Shown in pieces: positions 1-10,893 of a stretch of DNA of 64,000 nucleotides. The notes beneath the pieces are model-generated. The model was not told where the DNA came from and searched no databases. It saw only the letters and a list, made by a program, of their open reading frames with translations. The position numbers and the translations under genes are program-made. Position 1 is the first letter of the stretch, and the number at the start of each line of letters is the position of its first letter. Origin of the DNA: Siphonodentalium dalli (taxonomy: Eukaryota; Mollusca; Scaphopoda; Gadilida; Siphonodentaliidae). The DNA lies in contig CP136061.1 in NCBI GenBank assembly GCA_032622095.1, positions 260,868,077-260,932,076 on the forward strand, read 5' to 3'.

Positions 1-1790
1 TCACGACGATGATGTGGGTTAATTACGAATGATGTGAATGTATGGGCAGATGAATGTATAATTACCTATCACAACATCTCATACACATTTAATATAATGA
101 CCTGACCTTATTGGGTAACCTTGACAACGCTGCCTCTTAAAGTTTCGATCACGACGTTTGAAACAGCCATTTTCTTATTTCTATGAACACTTGCACTACC
201 AAAATACATACTAATATCAAACAATAAAAATTAGTTCCACAGGGGCATTTCTCTTGTTTCTATATGCATTTGCCATCGAAAATCAGATTTACGGCTTGCC
301 AGTGTCAGGTGTTTCGAGGAACACCCACCAAAAAGGATGCTTTAGTCAGACCAGTCAGGAATTTGTGTTAACCACTGGACTACTAGTATGGGTTAGGTAT
401 TTGAGGTACCACGCTGAGTGTTGTGAAACTTGGCTAGTGCATTCTGTGACAAAATAAGCATTTTTGTGCTTCTTGTCGGGTGAACATTTTAAAAGTCCAC
501 CCGAACTCAATCAGTGTTTCATTTCCAATTGATGCGTATCATGTAGTGGAGTATATAAACTGTATATACATATGATGTTTCCAAACAATGGACAAAGAGG
601 TTCATATTATTGTTTTGGTGGACATTTTAAAAAGATAACAACCTGGGGGCGTCGTAAAAAAAAATAGAAACATCCATTTCCAAACTCTGGTCTACCTTTT
701 CCAAAAAAAACACCTGGCTTACAAAATATGCAAAAACATAAATCGGACACAAGGAACCAAACTATACGGTAGATTTACTGACAAAAAGTCAAATTTGTCT
801 AATAATATAGCAAAGTTAAATCAAACATTGACTGTAATCATTAGAAAATGTCAAAGCATTGAAAAATATTTGAAAGTCACATTCAGACTAAAAGATTTGA
901 ATTACACGATTAGCGATATTTGTTGACAATTCTGTTTTGTTTACATAAAATTGGTATCAACACGCAAAATTTATTTATCAGAGAACTATCAGTACTGACA
1001 TAACAATGCAGTGGATATATTTCTCCATGTTCTTTTTAGTGGCAATGTTTTTACAGACTTGTATATGTTTGTCCATTTACAGACAGTGAGTGCATTGTGT
1101 CCCATTAAAATTATTTCGATTTTATAAATGCTTTGCTACAAGTTATTTTCTTGACGTTTCAGCGATGGTGTAGATCCGTTTGAAGTGAATGGTCTTATAG
1201 TGCGAAAATATCCGACATGCTGCTTCAACGGATCAGCCGGAAGAAGGCAATTTAAAAACGACTATGACTCATGGAGATATGTCTGCTTGAGCTGGCAATG
1301 GAGAAACACGCATTGGAATGACAGAAACTTTTGCTCGAAATACCAAACGAGAAGCTACACTAGATAATCTTGAAAGACCAGATTGACAACCTGAGGTCAT
1401 AATGGTTATAATCGAATTTTAGTAAACAAATGTTCAAATGATACATGTATGTGTGTTCATTCAACTGGAGAAACTGCCATCCTGCCCCATCAGCCGATTC
1501 GTTGTCCGGTAAATCCAAGCGAATAAATGATGCTTCGTCAGCATTTTCGTGTCCATCATCTTCATCGGGAAGTTTACCTGATAACAGTTTCTGTATCGCC
1601 AGGTTGTGCAAGACAGCAACTGTAACTTTTCTGGGCAACGTTCAACGTTTGTTCACATGAACTTCAGGCCTGAAAGTCGCCGCTTCATTAGCCCATAATG
1701 TCCGTTCAATAACTGTCCTCGTCTTGGCTAAAACAGATTGAAAGCACGCTCAGCTCTATTCGTTGGGTCACGGAGATGTGTCATTAGAAA
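1..1790. repeat. Direct segmental duplication, copy 1 (left end outside window)
   Basis: This stretch is repeated in the same orientation at 57866-58562 plus 61417-62552; the second copy is split by a transposon. Matching landmarks run in order: the opening bases, the region around 120-250, the two exons of the small secreted gene, and the Harbinger-like remnant. Similarity stops at about 1790, after the shared text GGAGATGTGTCATT. The copy already matches at base 1, so the true left edge lies outside the window. Similarity looks high, with many scattered substitutions and small indels, so the duplication is not very recent. Confidence 0.85.
1006..1367 (+). CDS. Small secreted cysteine-rich protein, two exons (1006-1085, 1163-1367)
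   Basis: I propose a two-exon gene of 94 residues. Exon 1 (1006-1085) starts with ATG after ACATAACA and encodes a very hydrophobic leader of about 21-25 residues (MQWIYFSMFFLVAM...), a good signal peptide. The intron (1086-1162, 77 bases) has a GTGAGT donor and a pyrimidine-rich TTTCAG acceptor. Joining the exons creates a His codon and keeps the frame open to TAA at 1365-1367. The mature part has four cysteines, C46-C47, C68 and C84 (CC-X20-C-X15-C), and is rich in aromatic and basic residues. I recognise no family, and the function is unknown. A second copy at 61715-62040 keeps the intron length and both splice sites but is broken. A convergent Harbinger transposase remnant follows immediately, so the gene could be cargo or a bystander of a mobile element. 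The gene model is an inference without transcript support. Confidence 0.55.
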
Positions 1791-1830
1791 TGGCATGAAT
1801 GTGTAGCCATGATCCCCAATCAAAAATCCC
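1440..1830 (-). pseudogene. PIF/Harbinger (HARBI1-like) transposase, C-terminal fragment
   Basis: On the minus strand, a plausible acceptor (TTGAAATATTCAG) is followed by GFLIGDHGYTFMPFLMTHLR and then DPTNRAERAFN. This matches the GD-x-GY ... P-x-LMT ... AE-x-x-(Y/F)N block of the HARBI1 DDE nuclease. A stop and frameshifts follow. The remaining pieces, KTRTVIERTL, GLMKRR-SGLKFM and VTVAVLHNLAI, lie in order in different frames and correspond to the R-x-x-IER-x-x-G-x-x-K-x-R segment and the LHN motif. The catalytic N-terminal part is missing and the reading frame is broken at least twice, so this is a relic. It converges on the small secreted gene. A still more truncated sister lies at 62190-62552. 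Confidence 0.7.
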
Positions 1831-1962
1831 TGAATATTTCAACAGTTAGAAATTTAATACCGATAGGCTGACCCAAACACTTTACACCACATACAAGCTC
1901 AAAGTGTCATCATTGTTTAATTTCACAACCAATAATAAATGAGAAATGTGTCAAGAGATCAT

Positions 1963-2270
1963 TTAGTCTGAATCACTAGCATATTTTCGATTTTTGTTAA
2001 AATTATGGTCTAAGTGGCTATCAGAAATTTTAGCAAATAGAAAGCTTGTGGTACCCGCTGGAAACGTCCAACCCAATGGGAGCAAATTTAAATTTGGAAA
2101 TATGGGAGTTTGGTCTTGTTCAATGGGTGCAGATGGAACATTAAAGTTGGACACCCCATGGACAATTTCTAGGCACGTCCCTGTGTCCGAATATGTTGTT
2201 ACATTTTTAGTTGAGGGGAGGGGGTCCACATCTAAATTACATACGCACCCGACTCATATGCTACTAGTGT
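1963..2270. repeat. Dispersed repeat, TTGGAAATTTCCAA family (divergent copy)
   Basis: The part around 2086-2200 (a mention of AATTTGGAAAT, then a T/G-rich run, AAGTTGGACACCCC and GGCACGTCCCTG) resembles 51640-51760 and 52190-52310 in order and spacing. No coding content is supported; the open frames on both strands here are incidental. Confidence 0.45.
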
Positions 2271-2819
2271 TAGGGATGTAAACTAGTGTTATACCTTAGA
2301 CTGGTCGAGAGGCAAACCCCATACAACTTATAAATAAATAACTCACCACTCTGCTCCCATCCTATAATTTCCAACTGATCCGCCATCTTATAACATATCG
2401 AGGCAGTGACGCGACCATAGGGGCTCCGATTGATGATGTATGCATCCTGTAATTTCCAAAGTGCACTTCTTGAACCCAAACCCAAATTAATTGCACATAG
2501 CGATGGAATCGTATAACAAAAAGCGAGTAGTTAGTGCACGGAAGAAAAACAGGTTAGTGGCAGTATATATTCAATCACCGTTTACTTTTTCGAGATATCG
2601 TTGATTATGTACATGTAATATCCTAATGCTGGCCATATAATCCCACTCAATATGGACACTCATTTCATTTGCATCCACCCGTTGGTCTTTGATTTTCGCA
2701 ACTGGTACCTCACATCCGGCCCAGGGGAGGAACATTGTCCACTTCATGGGCCGACCTTGTGTGAAACAATATTAAGATATAAACCTGCAAATTAAAATAC
2801 CGACATCTAGTGGTCTAAC

Positions 2820-3020
2820 TCGAGCACCCCCCCCCCCCGCTTCCGATTTGGTTTTCGTTAATTGATTTGGTTACCACGGGTGACAGGAGACCAATTTGAA
2901 ATCTGAATATGAAACTTCCAAAACTCAAGCTTCTAGACTGGAATAATAAGCTTTACAGGGTTGGAAATTTCCAAACTGACACCACAAGGTTGGAAAATCT
3001 CTAGATCTCTAAGTTCAATC
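2820..3020. repeat. Dispersed repeat, TTGGAAATTTCCAA family
   Basis: After a poly-C run at 2826-2840, the sequence holds several copies of TTGGAAATTTCC-like words (GAAACTTCCAA, GTTGGAAATTTCCAAAC, GTTGGAAAATCTC). The same motif grammar recurs at 10490-10560, 10925-10990, 26840-26960, 27635-27720 and 50690-51420. No termini could be defined. The stretch from 3020 to 3603 shows nothing recognisable. Confidence 0.5.
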
Positions 3021-3606
3021 CAAACTTAACTGTTGAACGTGTTGACCAAATTGTGTTGGTGGAGTGAGACACCGAACCCACATGTCGCGACGTCCCTTCA
3101 TGTGGGCTGCACATGAAATTCCCACTGATAAAACATGTTCACAATGGTGGTGAATCGAATCGATCCCTTCTAGCCACGTCCCTGCGTATATCATAGATCG
3201 GTATATGACCCGGTTTAAGGGTGTGAAAAACTGAAAATTGATGGTGGACGAAGACCTTCTAGTGACGTTCCTTAAAGTTATAACTTTCTATTAACTTTCA
3301 TGATATGAGTAGTTACAAAGAATACATACTATTTTGTGATTTACATTTGTAATAGTATCAGCGGAATGAAAAATTATTATTTCTAACAAACAATTGTAGA
3401 AACTTGCAAAAAAGGCTTCATAGTATTAACCGCAGGGCGATATTTCACGGTAGTTAGCACTCACAACAGGGGCGGGTGACTTCTGAATTATTAATGCGAG
3501 TTAAGTATATGTCAGCTAATTATTACGTTTGGGACTGCAAGTATTGATTTTACATTTAAAGTATGCATCGTAAGCGTTAAGAACATTGGATTATATTTGG
3601 TTGTTA

Positions 3607-4960
3607 GGGTGGATACACACATGCATGTAATTTCTGTATGTAAAATACATGTATTTTACATGGCCACACCAATAATTGACCAAATTAATCACCTGCGCGC
3701 GAGAGGTCAATTTCACCAGTGAGCAGTTATAAGCCATTATCAAACAAACTGCCATCAAGAAATTTCAGGCCAGTCATAAACATGTCTTCTTTCATGGATG
3801 CCGAAATGAGTAATTCTTGTCTGATATATGTTGCTGTTTTTCACGAGTTATAATTCATTTCGAAAAGTGGATTAGAGCCGGTCGATTTGATACTTGATTT
3901 GTTTCTGTCATTTCTTGGAAACAGGGTCATCCAAAACAAAAATAAAATATTCAGAATTATTCTATAGGATGATACCGGCTTGTTGAGATTTCTCTGATAA
4001 TTTGAGAGCGAGCTCATGTGATAACATTAATTCAATTGGGATTGCATGTATTCGTTATAGCGCCAACAAATATTGCAGGTACAGCGTTGAAATTAAAAAG
4101 AGTGACACCCCCCCCCCCCCCCATATATATCTGTTTCTCAAGCCAAGGGTTGAACAAGCTCCTAACTGTCACAATCTTGAATTATAACATTTTCGACCAT
4201 AATCTATGATTGGGGGAGCGGCTGGTTCTCGAAAGCTCCCAATAACTAAGGGAGTCAATTGAATGTATCAGCCGGGATTATCTGGGCAAGAATTACAATA
4301 TAATGTTTTACTTAAATATTCCATAGTTGTAAATTTTGCGTACACATGTATAACTGTATAACACAAGAGAGGAAAGGTGACGTAGTTGGGAACTCGTAGC
4401 TAGGCAACCCTTTCGCCGAATGAAGACAAGCAGCAACACCATGCATTCAAATTTAAAGCTGTATAATATGTTCATAATTATATGAATAGCATACATTGCT
4501 GCATATTATATTAATCACTCGTAGACACGACCGGCATGACTACGATATTTATAAAACAGGGTGTCATGACTCATGGTGCTGCATGCACACCCCCGTCGAG
4601 GACATATGCAATGGTGAATTCGGTAGCTTCTGGGATAATATAGCTCCCCGTGCGTGTTGGGGTCATAGCCCACTGCGTTGGGGAAGAGGCCATCATTTGT
4701 ATTAACATCAATAGAAGACTGACAATGATTTAAACAGAACGTCGACCATTTGAGTTATCGCGCGAATAATTATTTTAAGCGGCCTGACGACTTCGTCCCA
4801 GTCAACGGCTCTTCGGCGGTTCAGAGTTTAACTCACTGTGGTCAAACACAGTCGCAATGATTGGGTTGTCAGCGGACACATATTACACGGTGTGTATGAT
4901 CCATGTAACACGCCAAATACACGATATTTACAGATATTACATGCATGTGTGTATCCACCC
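3607..4960. mobile_element. Harbinger-type MITE A (1354 bp)
   Basis: The element is bounded by inverted repeats that begin GGGTGGATACACAC and continue through ATGCATGTAAT; the right copy reads GTGTGTATCCACCC. It is flanked by TTA on the left and TAA on the right, a TWA-type 3-bp target duplication with one mismatch, as in PIF/Harbinger. No transposase is visible inside, so it is non-autonomous. It carries a poly-C run near 4090-4121 and shares internal blocks with element B, for example the direct repeat just inside the left end and the motif ACTGACAATGATTTAAACAG near the right end. Confidence 0.75.
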
Positions 4961-4963
4961 TAA

Positions 4964-5802
4964 GGGTGGATACACACAAGCATGTAATCTCTGTATGTAA
5001 AATACATGTATTTTACATGACCGCACCAATAATTGACAACATTGATCACCTGCGCGCGAGCAGTTCATTGTTAACAGGCCAGACAAGTGAGTAGTCATAA
5101 GCAAAGTCAAACTCTCTGTTATCAAGACATTTAAGGCCAGTCCAAAACAGGTCTTCTCTTACGGATGTGGAAATTAGTTAAGTCTTTGTGATATCTGGCA
5201 TTTTATTAAGATACGAACACCAGAAGCGACACAGCTGGTATATACAGGCTTGATATAGAACATTTTCGACTATGATGCTTGCTTGGAGTGGGGTTTCGAA
5301 AGCTTCAAGTCGCTAAGGGACTTATTTGAATGTATCGGCCGGAATAATCTGGACAAGAAGGTACAATATAATATGTTTTACTTAAATAGCTCAGAGTTAG
5401 CCACCCGCCCGATGGTAGCTATCGGGATCATATATAGCCCCAATCGGGGATCATATAGCCCATGCGTAAGGAGATCCTGATAATATTCGCCCATGTTGGG
5501 GATCATAGCCCCTGCTTTGGGGAAATCCTGGTGCCATCACCTGTATAAAATCAAGAGAAGACTGACAATGATTTAAACAGAAAGTCCAACATTTGGGTTA
5601 TCGCGCGAACAATTATTTTAAGTGACCTGACGACTTCGTTCAGTCAACGGCTCTCTGCACGCGCAGAGCTTGACTCACTGTGGTCAAACATAGCCGTAAT
5701 GATTGGGTTGTCAACGGACACATATTACATGGTCTGTATGATCCATGTAAAACGACAAATACACGATAATTACAGAGATTACATGCATGTGTGTATCCAC
5801 CC
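4964..5802. mobile_element. Harbinger-type MITE B (839 bp), abutting A
   Basis: It has the same termini as element A (GGGTGGATACACAC ... GTGTGTATCCACCC), with TAA on both sides at 4961-4963 and 5803-5805. Its left TAA is also the right flank of A, so B inserted exactly into the target duplication at the edge of A, or the reverse. The interior is a shorter relative of A and includes the left block with CACCTGCGCGCGAG and the right block with GACTTCG and TCAACGGCTCT. There is no coding capacity. Confidence 0.75.
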
Positions 5803-5810
5803 TAAGGCTT

Positions 5811-6848
5811 TGTCGACTTTCAATTGATTTAATATTTCTGTCAGTTTCATTGCATACTCTTGGAAATGAATGTCTGTGCAGAATTTCTGAGAAATTCTTT
5901 CGTGATTTCATTTCCGCTATTTAACCAGACTGTTTGGTATGTGATCGTATCTTATTGACAAATGATGGAAATGGAGCCGGTAGGTTAAGGTGTGTCCAGT
6001 CATATATAAATCTGCTAATATTACAATTATTGAATTTCAAAATGTGTCTCGCTTTGAATTGATGTTCAGTGCGACTATTATATTTGGCATAGCTTATTGT
6101 TCCGATAGCTCTTTTTTGTAGTAGGAAAGCCTTATTTGGGTGATACAGAGTGGCCCCAAATATGAATTCCATAGACAAGGCGGCTTTTAATTAAGTCATA
6201 ATATAGCGTTCGAAGATTATCTTCTGGGAACAAATTTTAATATAATATAGGGTTCTTGCCATTTTGGAACATATCGACGATGTATGGTCTTTGAAGGTAG
6301 GGTTTTCATCGCTATTCATTCCGAACAATTATAAGTGACGTTTCTTCACTTTTGTTCCCGACACGCTTGATTTCTACGTCGTTTATATATATTTTTAGAA
6401 AAATCCATTTTTCGTCGTTATTTTTAGGATGAAGAAGCATATATTTACTTTTAGTTTTGTTTATGGACATGCTGTTACAACAACACCATTTGTAAACATA
6501 TTTTACTCATTGTTCATGATTTTTCAATAAGTTGGCCGTTATTATCGGATGTGTACAGCGTAGTATCACCGACAGAGGATAACAATTCCAATGAGGTTGC
6601 AGCAGACGTAATTCAGGAAAACTATCAGACCGAGTGTCTATCCCTGTGGCACTCCACTGAATGTACCGTTCAGACTAGAAATACTGACATAGAAGTTAAT
6701 GAACTGTCGTCTTTCAGATACATAGTCTCTGAACCAATAATTCCATATTGTTACATTTTACTTAATAGAATGTCATGTTTGATCATATCAAAAGCTTTTG
6801 AACGGTCATTGAAAATGGTTAATGTGGAGTCTCGAATATTTGTGTCGG
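5811..6848 (-). pseudogene. CR1/Jockey-like LINE reverse transcriptase relic
   Basis: Reading the minus strand from 6848 downwards, broken frames give RT motifs in the correct order. These are a domain with SKAFDMIKHDILLSKM, a degenerate catalytic block GDTTLYTSDNN (usually ADDT), SINKTKSKYMLLHPKN (thumb), and the C-terminal block GATLYHPNKAFLLQKRAIGT followed by SRTEHQFKARHILKF. All of these are typical of non-LTR elements of the CR1/Jockey group. Stops and frameshifts are frequent and the element is dead. It is cut on its 3' side by MITE B (ends 5805) and on its 5' side by the GC-rich element starting at about 6848, so it is an older layer than both. The visible frames at 5711-5911, 5921-6178 and 6551-6862 are parts or shadows of it. 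Confidence 0.75.
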
Positions 6849-8765
6849 TACTTATGAGATAAATTCTAACAAAATATGTGCCAGTGTGATGGATGATTTC
6901 TTGCTATACATGTATGTTTGCAATTCGCTCGTTCGGATGTCGATTTGGCGGCTGAGAGCATGGCGGGATCGGACTGATCAGATTGACACGTTAGACACGA
7001 ACATGACTTTTGAAACTGATTCCTTATTCACAAAAAGGTCTCTTTCGGTCAATTTGACGCATGGGTTGGTGGCCCGCCCAAATACCTATCAGAGACACCC
7101 CAGCCTTCACCCGGGGGAGGGTAACGGCCACCCTGAGGGGGTGGAGTATGGACTATTTTGGAGAACTGTAAGGATTTCGGCCAATTTGATAGTATGGGTG
7201 GGTGGCGCGCCCCAAATAACCCATAGAAACACCACACCCCTCACATCCGGGGGGGGGGGTACCACCGATGGGGTGAACGTGGGATATGGACCATTTTCGA
7301 GACTGGTAAGGATTTCGGCCAATTGACGGCATGGATGGATGGCCCGCTTAAATGCCCCATATAAACAGCCCACCCCTGAACGCTGTGGGAACCACCCCAT
7401 GAGGTGAAAATGGGGTATGGACCATTTTCGAGAACGGTAAGGATTTCGGTCAATTTGACGTCAGCAGTGTGGGTAGCCCGCTCCAACTACCCCCTAGAAA
7501 CACCCTCACCAGGAGGTACCACCCCGAGGGGGTGAAATGGGGTATGGACCATTTTCGAGAACGGTGGGTGGCACATCCCAAATGCCCCCATAGAAACACC
7601 CCACCCCCACCGGACCCCATTTTCACCCGCGGTAAGGGTGCGGGTGTTTCTATGACTATATTTGAGGGCGGGCCGCCCACCAATGACGTCATATTGGCCG
7701 AAATCCTTACCGTTCTCGATAACGGTCCATACCCCATTCTATGGGGTATTTGGGGCGGGCCACCTACACATGCCGTAATATTGACCAACAGATGCATGTT
7801 TTTGCGAATAATGAATAAAATGCTCCATACCCCATTTTCACCCAGCAGGGTGGTACCCTCCAGGGATGAGGGTATGGTGTATATATGTGATATTTGGAGC
7901 GGGCCACACACCCCTGTCGTCAAATTGGCCGAAATCCTTACCGTTCTCGAACATGGTTCATATCCCATCTTCACCCCTCGGGTGGTAACCCACCCCACCC
8001 GCCCGGATGTTAGGGGTGGGGTGTTTATATGCGTTATTTGATGTACCCTTCCCCGGGGGTGAGGGTTGGGGTGTTTCTATTCGGTATTTGGGCGTACCCA
8101 ATTTCCACCTCCTCTGGTGGGACCTTTCCCCCACCCCCGGTGAGGGGTGGGTAGGGGTGGTTCTATGGTGTATTTTGATCGTGCCACGCACTCCTGCTGC
8201 CAAATTAATTAGCCTAAATCCATACCGTCCATACCCCTGTTATCCCGGGGTGAGGGGTGATGTTTCTATCGGGTATTATGGGCGAGCCACCCATTCATGC
8301 CGTCAAATTCGCCGAAATCCTTCCCGTTCTCAAAAATGGTCCATACCCCATTTTCACCCGTCCGGATGGTACCCCCCGGGGTGGTGATGTTTCTATGGGG
8401 TATTTGTGGCGGGCCCCCACCCATGCCCTCAAGAGATATTTTTGAGTTCCAAAAGTCACGTTCGTCCATGATATTCGATAATATCTAACCGTTATACAAC
8501 AGACCGTGCATTCGTCGTGATTTCTCAAAGCGCACGGGTTATTCCCCTGATTAGGAGATTATATAGCGACAACAGGTCGCGTGACTGGACAATGAATTGA
8601 CAAGTAGCGATAATAAACAGAAAGAACACGCCTCCCGTTCTTGCAATTGGACAAGTGAGGCCCACAGGTTACGCAAGCGGTGGAGGAAAACTTGGTTTTA
8701 CTACTAAAACCCAGTTTAAACTGGTAGTTTAAACTAGGTCTAAACTGGAGATGCCGATTCGGACC
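6848..8765 (-). mobile_element. GC-rich mirrored-minisatellite transposon, truncated copy
   Basis: This is the reverse complement of much of the complete element at 58564-61413. Its outer terminus is intact at the right, ending ATGCCGATTCGGACC at 8765, preceded by subterminal GTTTAAAC-type palindromes (8705-8750). The far terminus is missing; similarity to the complete copy stops near 6848 at AAGTACCGAC/GTCGGTACTT, where LINE relic sequence begins. The core (7049-8440) is a degenerate minisatellite. Units contain a 'TATGGACCATTTTCGAGAAC' box, then a 'GGATTTCGGCCAATTTGACG' box, then a GC-rich 'GGTGGCCCGCCCAAATA' box. Units before about 7620 run in one direction and units after it in the other. 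Long open frames here (for example 7450-7998 minus and 7469-8041 plus) are by-products of the GC-rich repeats. Confidence 0.8.
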
Positions 8766-9641
8766 TCAATGCCCCATGTCGCCACACCCCTGTATGTTTG
8801 GTAGCCTAACACGTGCTATTAACCACAACACCATGAACCATCCAGCATATGCGTGTACCATTAATTTATAACATAGGCTTGTGTTTCCACATAACATGAC
8901 ACTTTCTCATTTCACTCGGTTTGGAAGGTATTTTATACATGAGTGCAGAAACTTGGCGTGAGTTATATAGTTTCTCAAATGTTTCGGATATAACTACGAA
9001 ACCTTAATCGAAACAAAAGTTATATTTTAAATATGGTAACTTGACCATAAGCCTTAATCCTCCGTGTACCGAGCCATTCTTTCGTTGGCTAATTATCCAT
9101 GCAGTTAGTACTATGTAGATGTTCAATTCTGATGCTTGTATTCGGCATGTGTCATGAAAGACTCATGTTAAATTTGGGGAATTGAAAACAGGTATATATC
9201 CCACACACATTTGAAAACGGAGAGAATACATTTGCATGTACCGGTACATGACCTCCTTGTGTGCTATAAATGTAATATAATACAACAAGTGAAATTTTAA
9301 TTGACCCCGCCGCCCGTTGTGCCACAGACCTCGAACACGCCAAACAAGTACATGTGGCCAGGCCTACTGGTACCAGGCTACTAGTAAATAAAGCACTGGA
9401 AGTATCACATGAATCGAGCTCAATCCTAGAACTAATCGACATGTTCCGTCTTTGGTAGATAAGCTTTGATAGACATACTAGTAATGTACTGTAACAACAG
9501 AGGGACATTATATTTAATGGAGATACAGTGTTTGCGTGATAATGTTTAATAGTTTAGTTTGTAGAGATATTACTGATCCGCCGATATACCATTAAAAGAA
9601 AATGTGGGTGACGTAAGAAGTACTGTTTGCAAACAGAGGTG
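8766..9641. other. No recognisable feature
   Basis: The sequence is unique-looking and AT-rich. The open frame at 9152-9508 (minus, 118 codons) has no recognisable domain and no support; I do not call it. Confidence 0.5.
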
Positions 9642-10042
9642 TTAACCCTTTACCCAACAAACCGGCCAAAACCGGCCAAATAAAGATTCAACAGCCTAAA
9701 ATATCTTCGGTCTGCATCTCAATAGAACCATACAAATATGGATATCATTGGAACCGGCTCCTTGACCACATTGTGGTAGTTACAGTTATGCCCTGTGCCA
9801 ATGCATTCTCTTATATATGCGAGTCGACCATAGGTCGCCTCGCATATATAAGAGAATGCATTGGCCTAAAAAAAATCTTTTTTTAACACTTTTACCATTT
9901 TTTCTTACATTCTTTAACAATTTTATAATTTTTAATGTGTTAAGCCAATGCATTCTCTTATATATGCGAGGCGACCAATGGTCGACTCGCATATATAAGA
10001 GAATGCATTGGCACAGGGTCCTTCTGTTGGGTAAAGGGTTAA
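9642..10042. mobile_element. piggyBac-type MITE with two hairpins, copy 1 (401 bp)
   Basis: TTAA at both ends (9642-9645 and 10039-10042) flanks inverted repeats CCCTTTACCCAACA. The TTAA target and a CCC start are features of the piggyBac superfamily. The interior holds two near-perfect inverted repeats, at about 9799-9867 and 9944-10012. Each has arms reading CCAATGCATTCTCTTATATA, then TGCGAG, around a short centre containing GACCATAGGTC or GACCAATGGTC. They are separated by a T-rich spacer. There is no coding capacity; the frames seen here are hairpin arms read through. Confidence 0.8.
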
Positions 10043-10487
10043 CAATTAGTCATAATATCGTGAAGTGTTAGGAGGTGGCACAGCAGTCTGCGGCGTTGTA
10101 GTTGAACGCGGTTGGACGCATTCAAGTACCGGTGGTTAGGTACGTTAGGGAGGGTAAATTAATTAGGGCATAGCTGTATTTATGTTAAACTAGTCTCTTG
10201 TGAAATCTTGTGTAGTTTGGGTCACTAATAAGTTATTTAATACATGTTGTGTATAACGTTCGTTCGATCAACATATATATGCCACGCACAACTTACTCAT
10301 CGCAGCATAAATTCTTTACAAAACCGGCAATAAATGATGAAGATATCTTTATTTAATATTAGTAATTAATTATAAAAATGGCTAGTTTGTGGGGTTTTTT
10401 TAATTTACGTTACCACGGGCATGGATTATTGCTTTAGTTGAATAATTTCCTTAGCTTGGGAATTTTCATTTGCACCCTCTATCCACC

Positions 10488-10560
10488 TGTTGGAAACTTC
10501 TAATTGCTAACTGGGCACAACTGTAAGGTTGGGGATTTCCAACTGACGCCAATTTAGTCA
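10488..10560. repeat. Short copy of TTGGAAATTTCCAA dispersed repeat
   Basis: The sequence has GTTGGAAACTTCTAATTG, then AAGGTTGGGGATTTCCAACTG, the same motif grammar as the larger block at 50690-51420. A companion piece lies at 10925-10990 beyond the retroposon, so the retroposon at 10612-10893 probably split one older repeat. Confidence 0.5.
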
Positions 10561-10611
10561 CTACCAATTTCAACCTCTATAAATATTGGTTGAAATATTA
10601 AACTATGAAAT

Positions 10612-10893
10612 GGGCGAAAGAGGAGCAGAAAAAACAACTCGAAGAAATTCAACTTCTCATACAACAGAAATCTCATCCATCTCCTCCATCCCCACCATCT
10701 TCAACCGAGATACCTAATTTGAAGAAGAAGAGGAAAAAGAAAAGATAAAGCTAACATATTAAATTGCTTTTTTTTCTTTTCTTTTTTTTTGTATTCTCAA
10801 ATAAAGGCAAAAACATGAGGGATTAAGGAAAGGGCCTCTCGCCCCTTTCGACAATCCCGGGGCTAGCCACCCCAAACCACTCACTTAAAAAAA
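10612..10893 (+). mobile_element. 5'-truncated retroposon with 12-bp target duplication
   Basis: The direct repeats AAACTATGAAAT at 10600-10611 and 10894-10905 flank 282 bases that end in an A-run preceded by TCACTT. This is the signature of a target-primed (LINE or SINE-like) insertion. The insert begins within an open frame of about 45 codons rich in Glu/Gln, then Pro/Ser, then a basic tail (LKKKRKKKR) and a stop at 10746-10748. That is likely the C-terminal end of a retroelement protein. A pyrimidine tract, an AATAAA at about 10800 and a GC-rich block (GGGCCTCTCGCCCC) follow. The ATG at 10605 belongs to the target duplication, so the apparent small ORF start is accidental. Confidence 0.7.

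Noticed and set aside
1963-2281. Overlapping 88- and 95-codon frames
   Set aside because: They lie in a dispersed repeat also found at 51640 and 52190, where the frames are not conserved.
7450-8041. Overlapping 182- and 190-codon frames on opposite strands
   Set aside because: They lie wholly in the GC-rich minisatellite; both strands are open because the repeat lacks stops, and the peptides are themselves repetitive.
10605-10748. 47-codon ORF starting MKWAKEEQ
   Set aside because: Its ATG lies in the target-site duplication, so the start was created by the retroposon insertion; only the downstream part is retroelement-derived.
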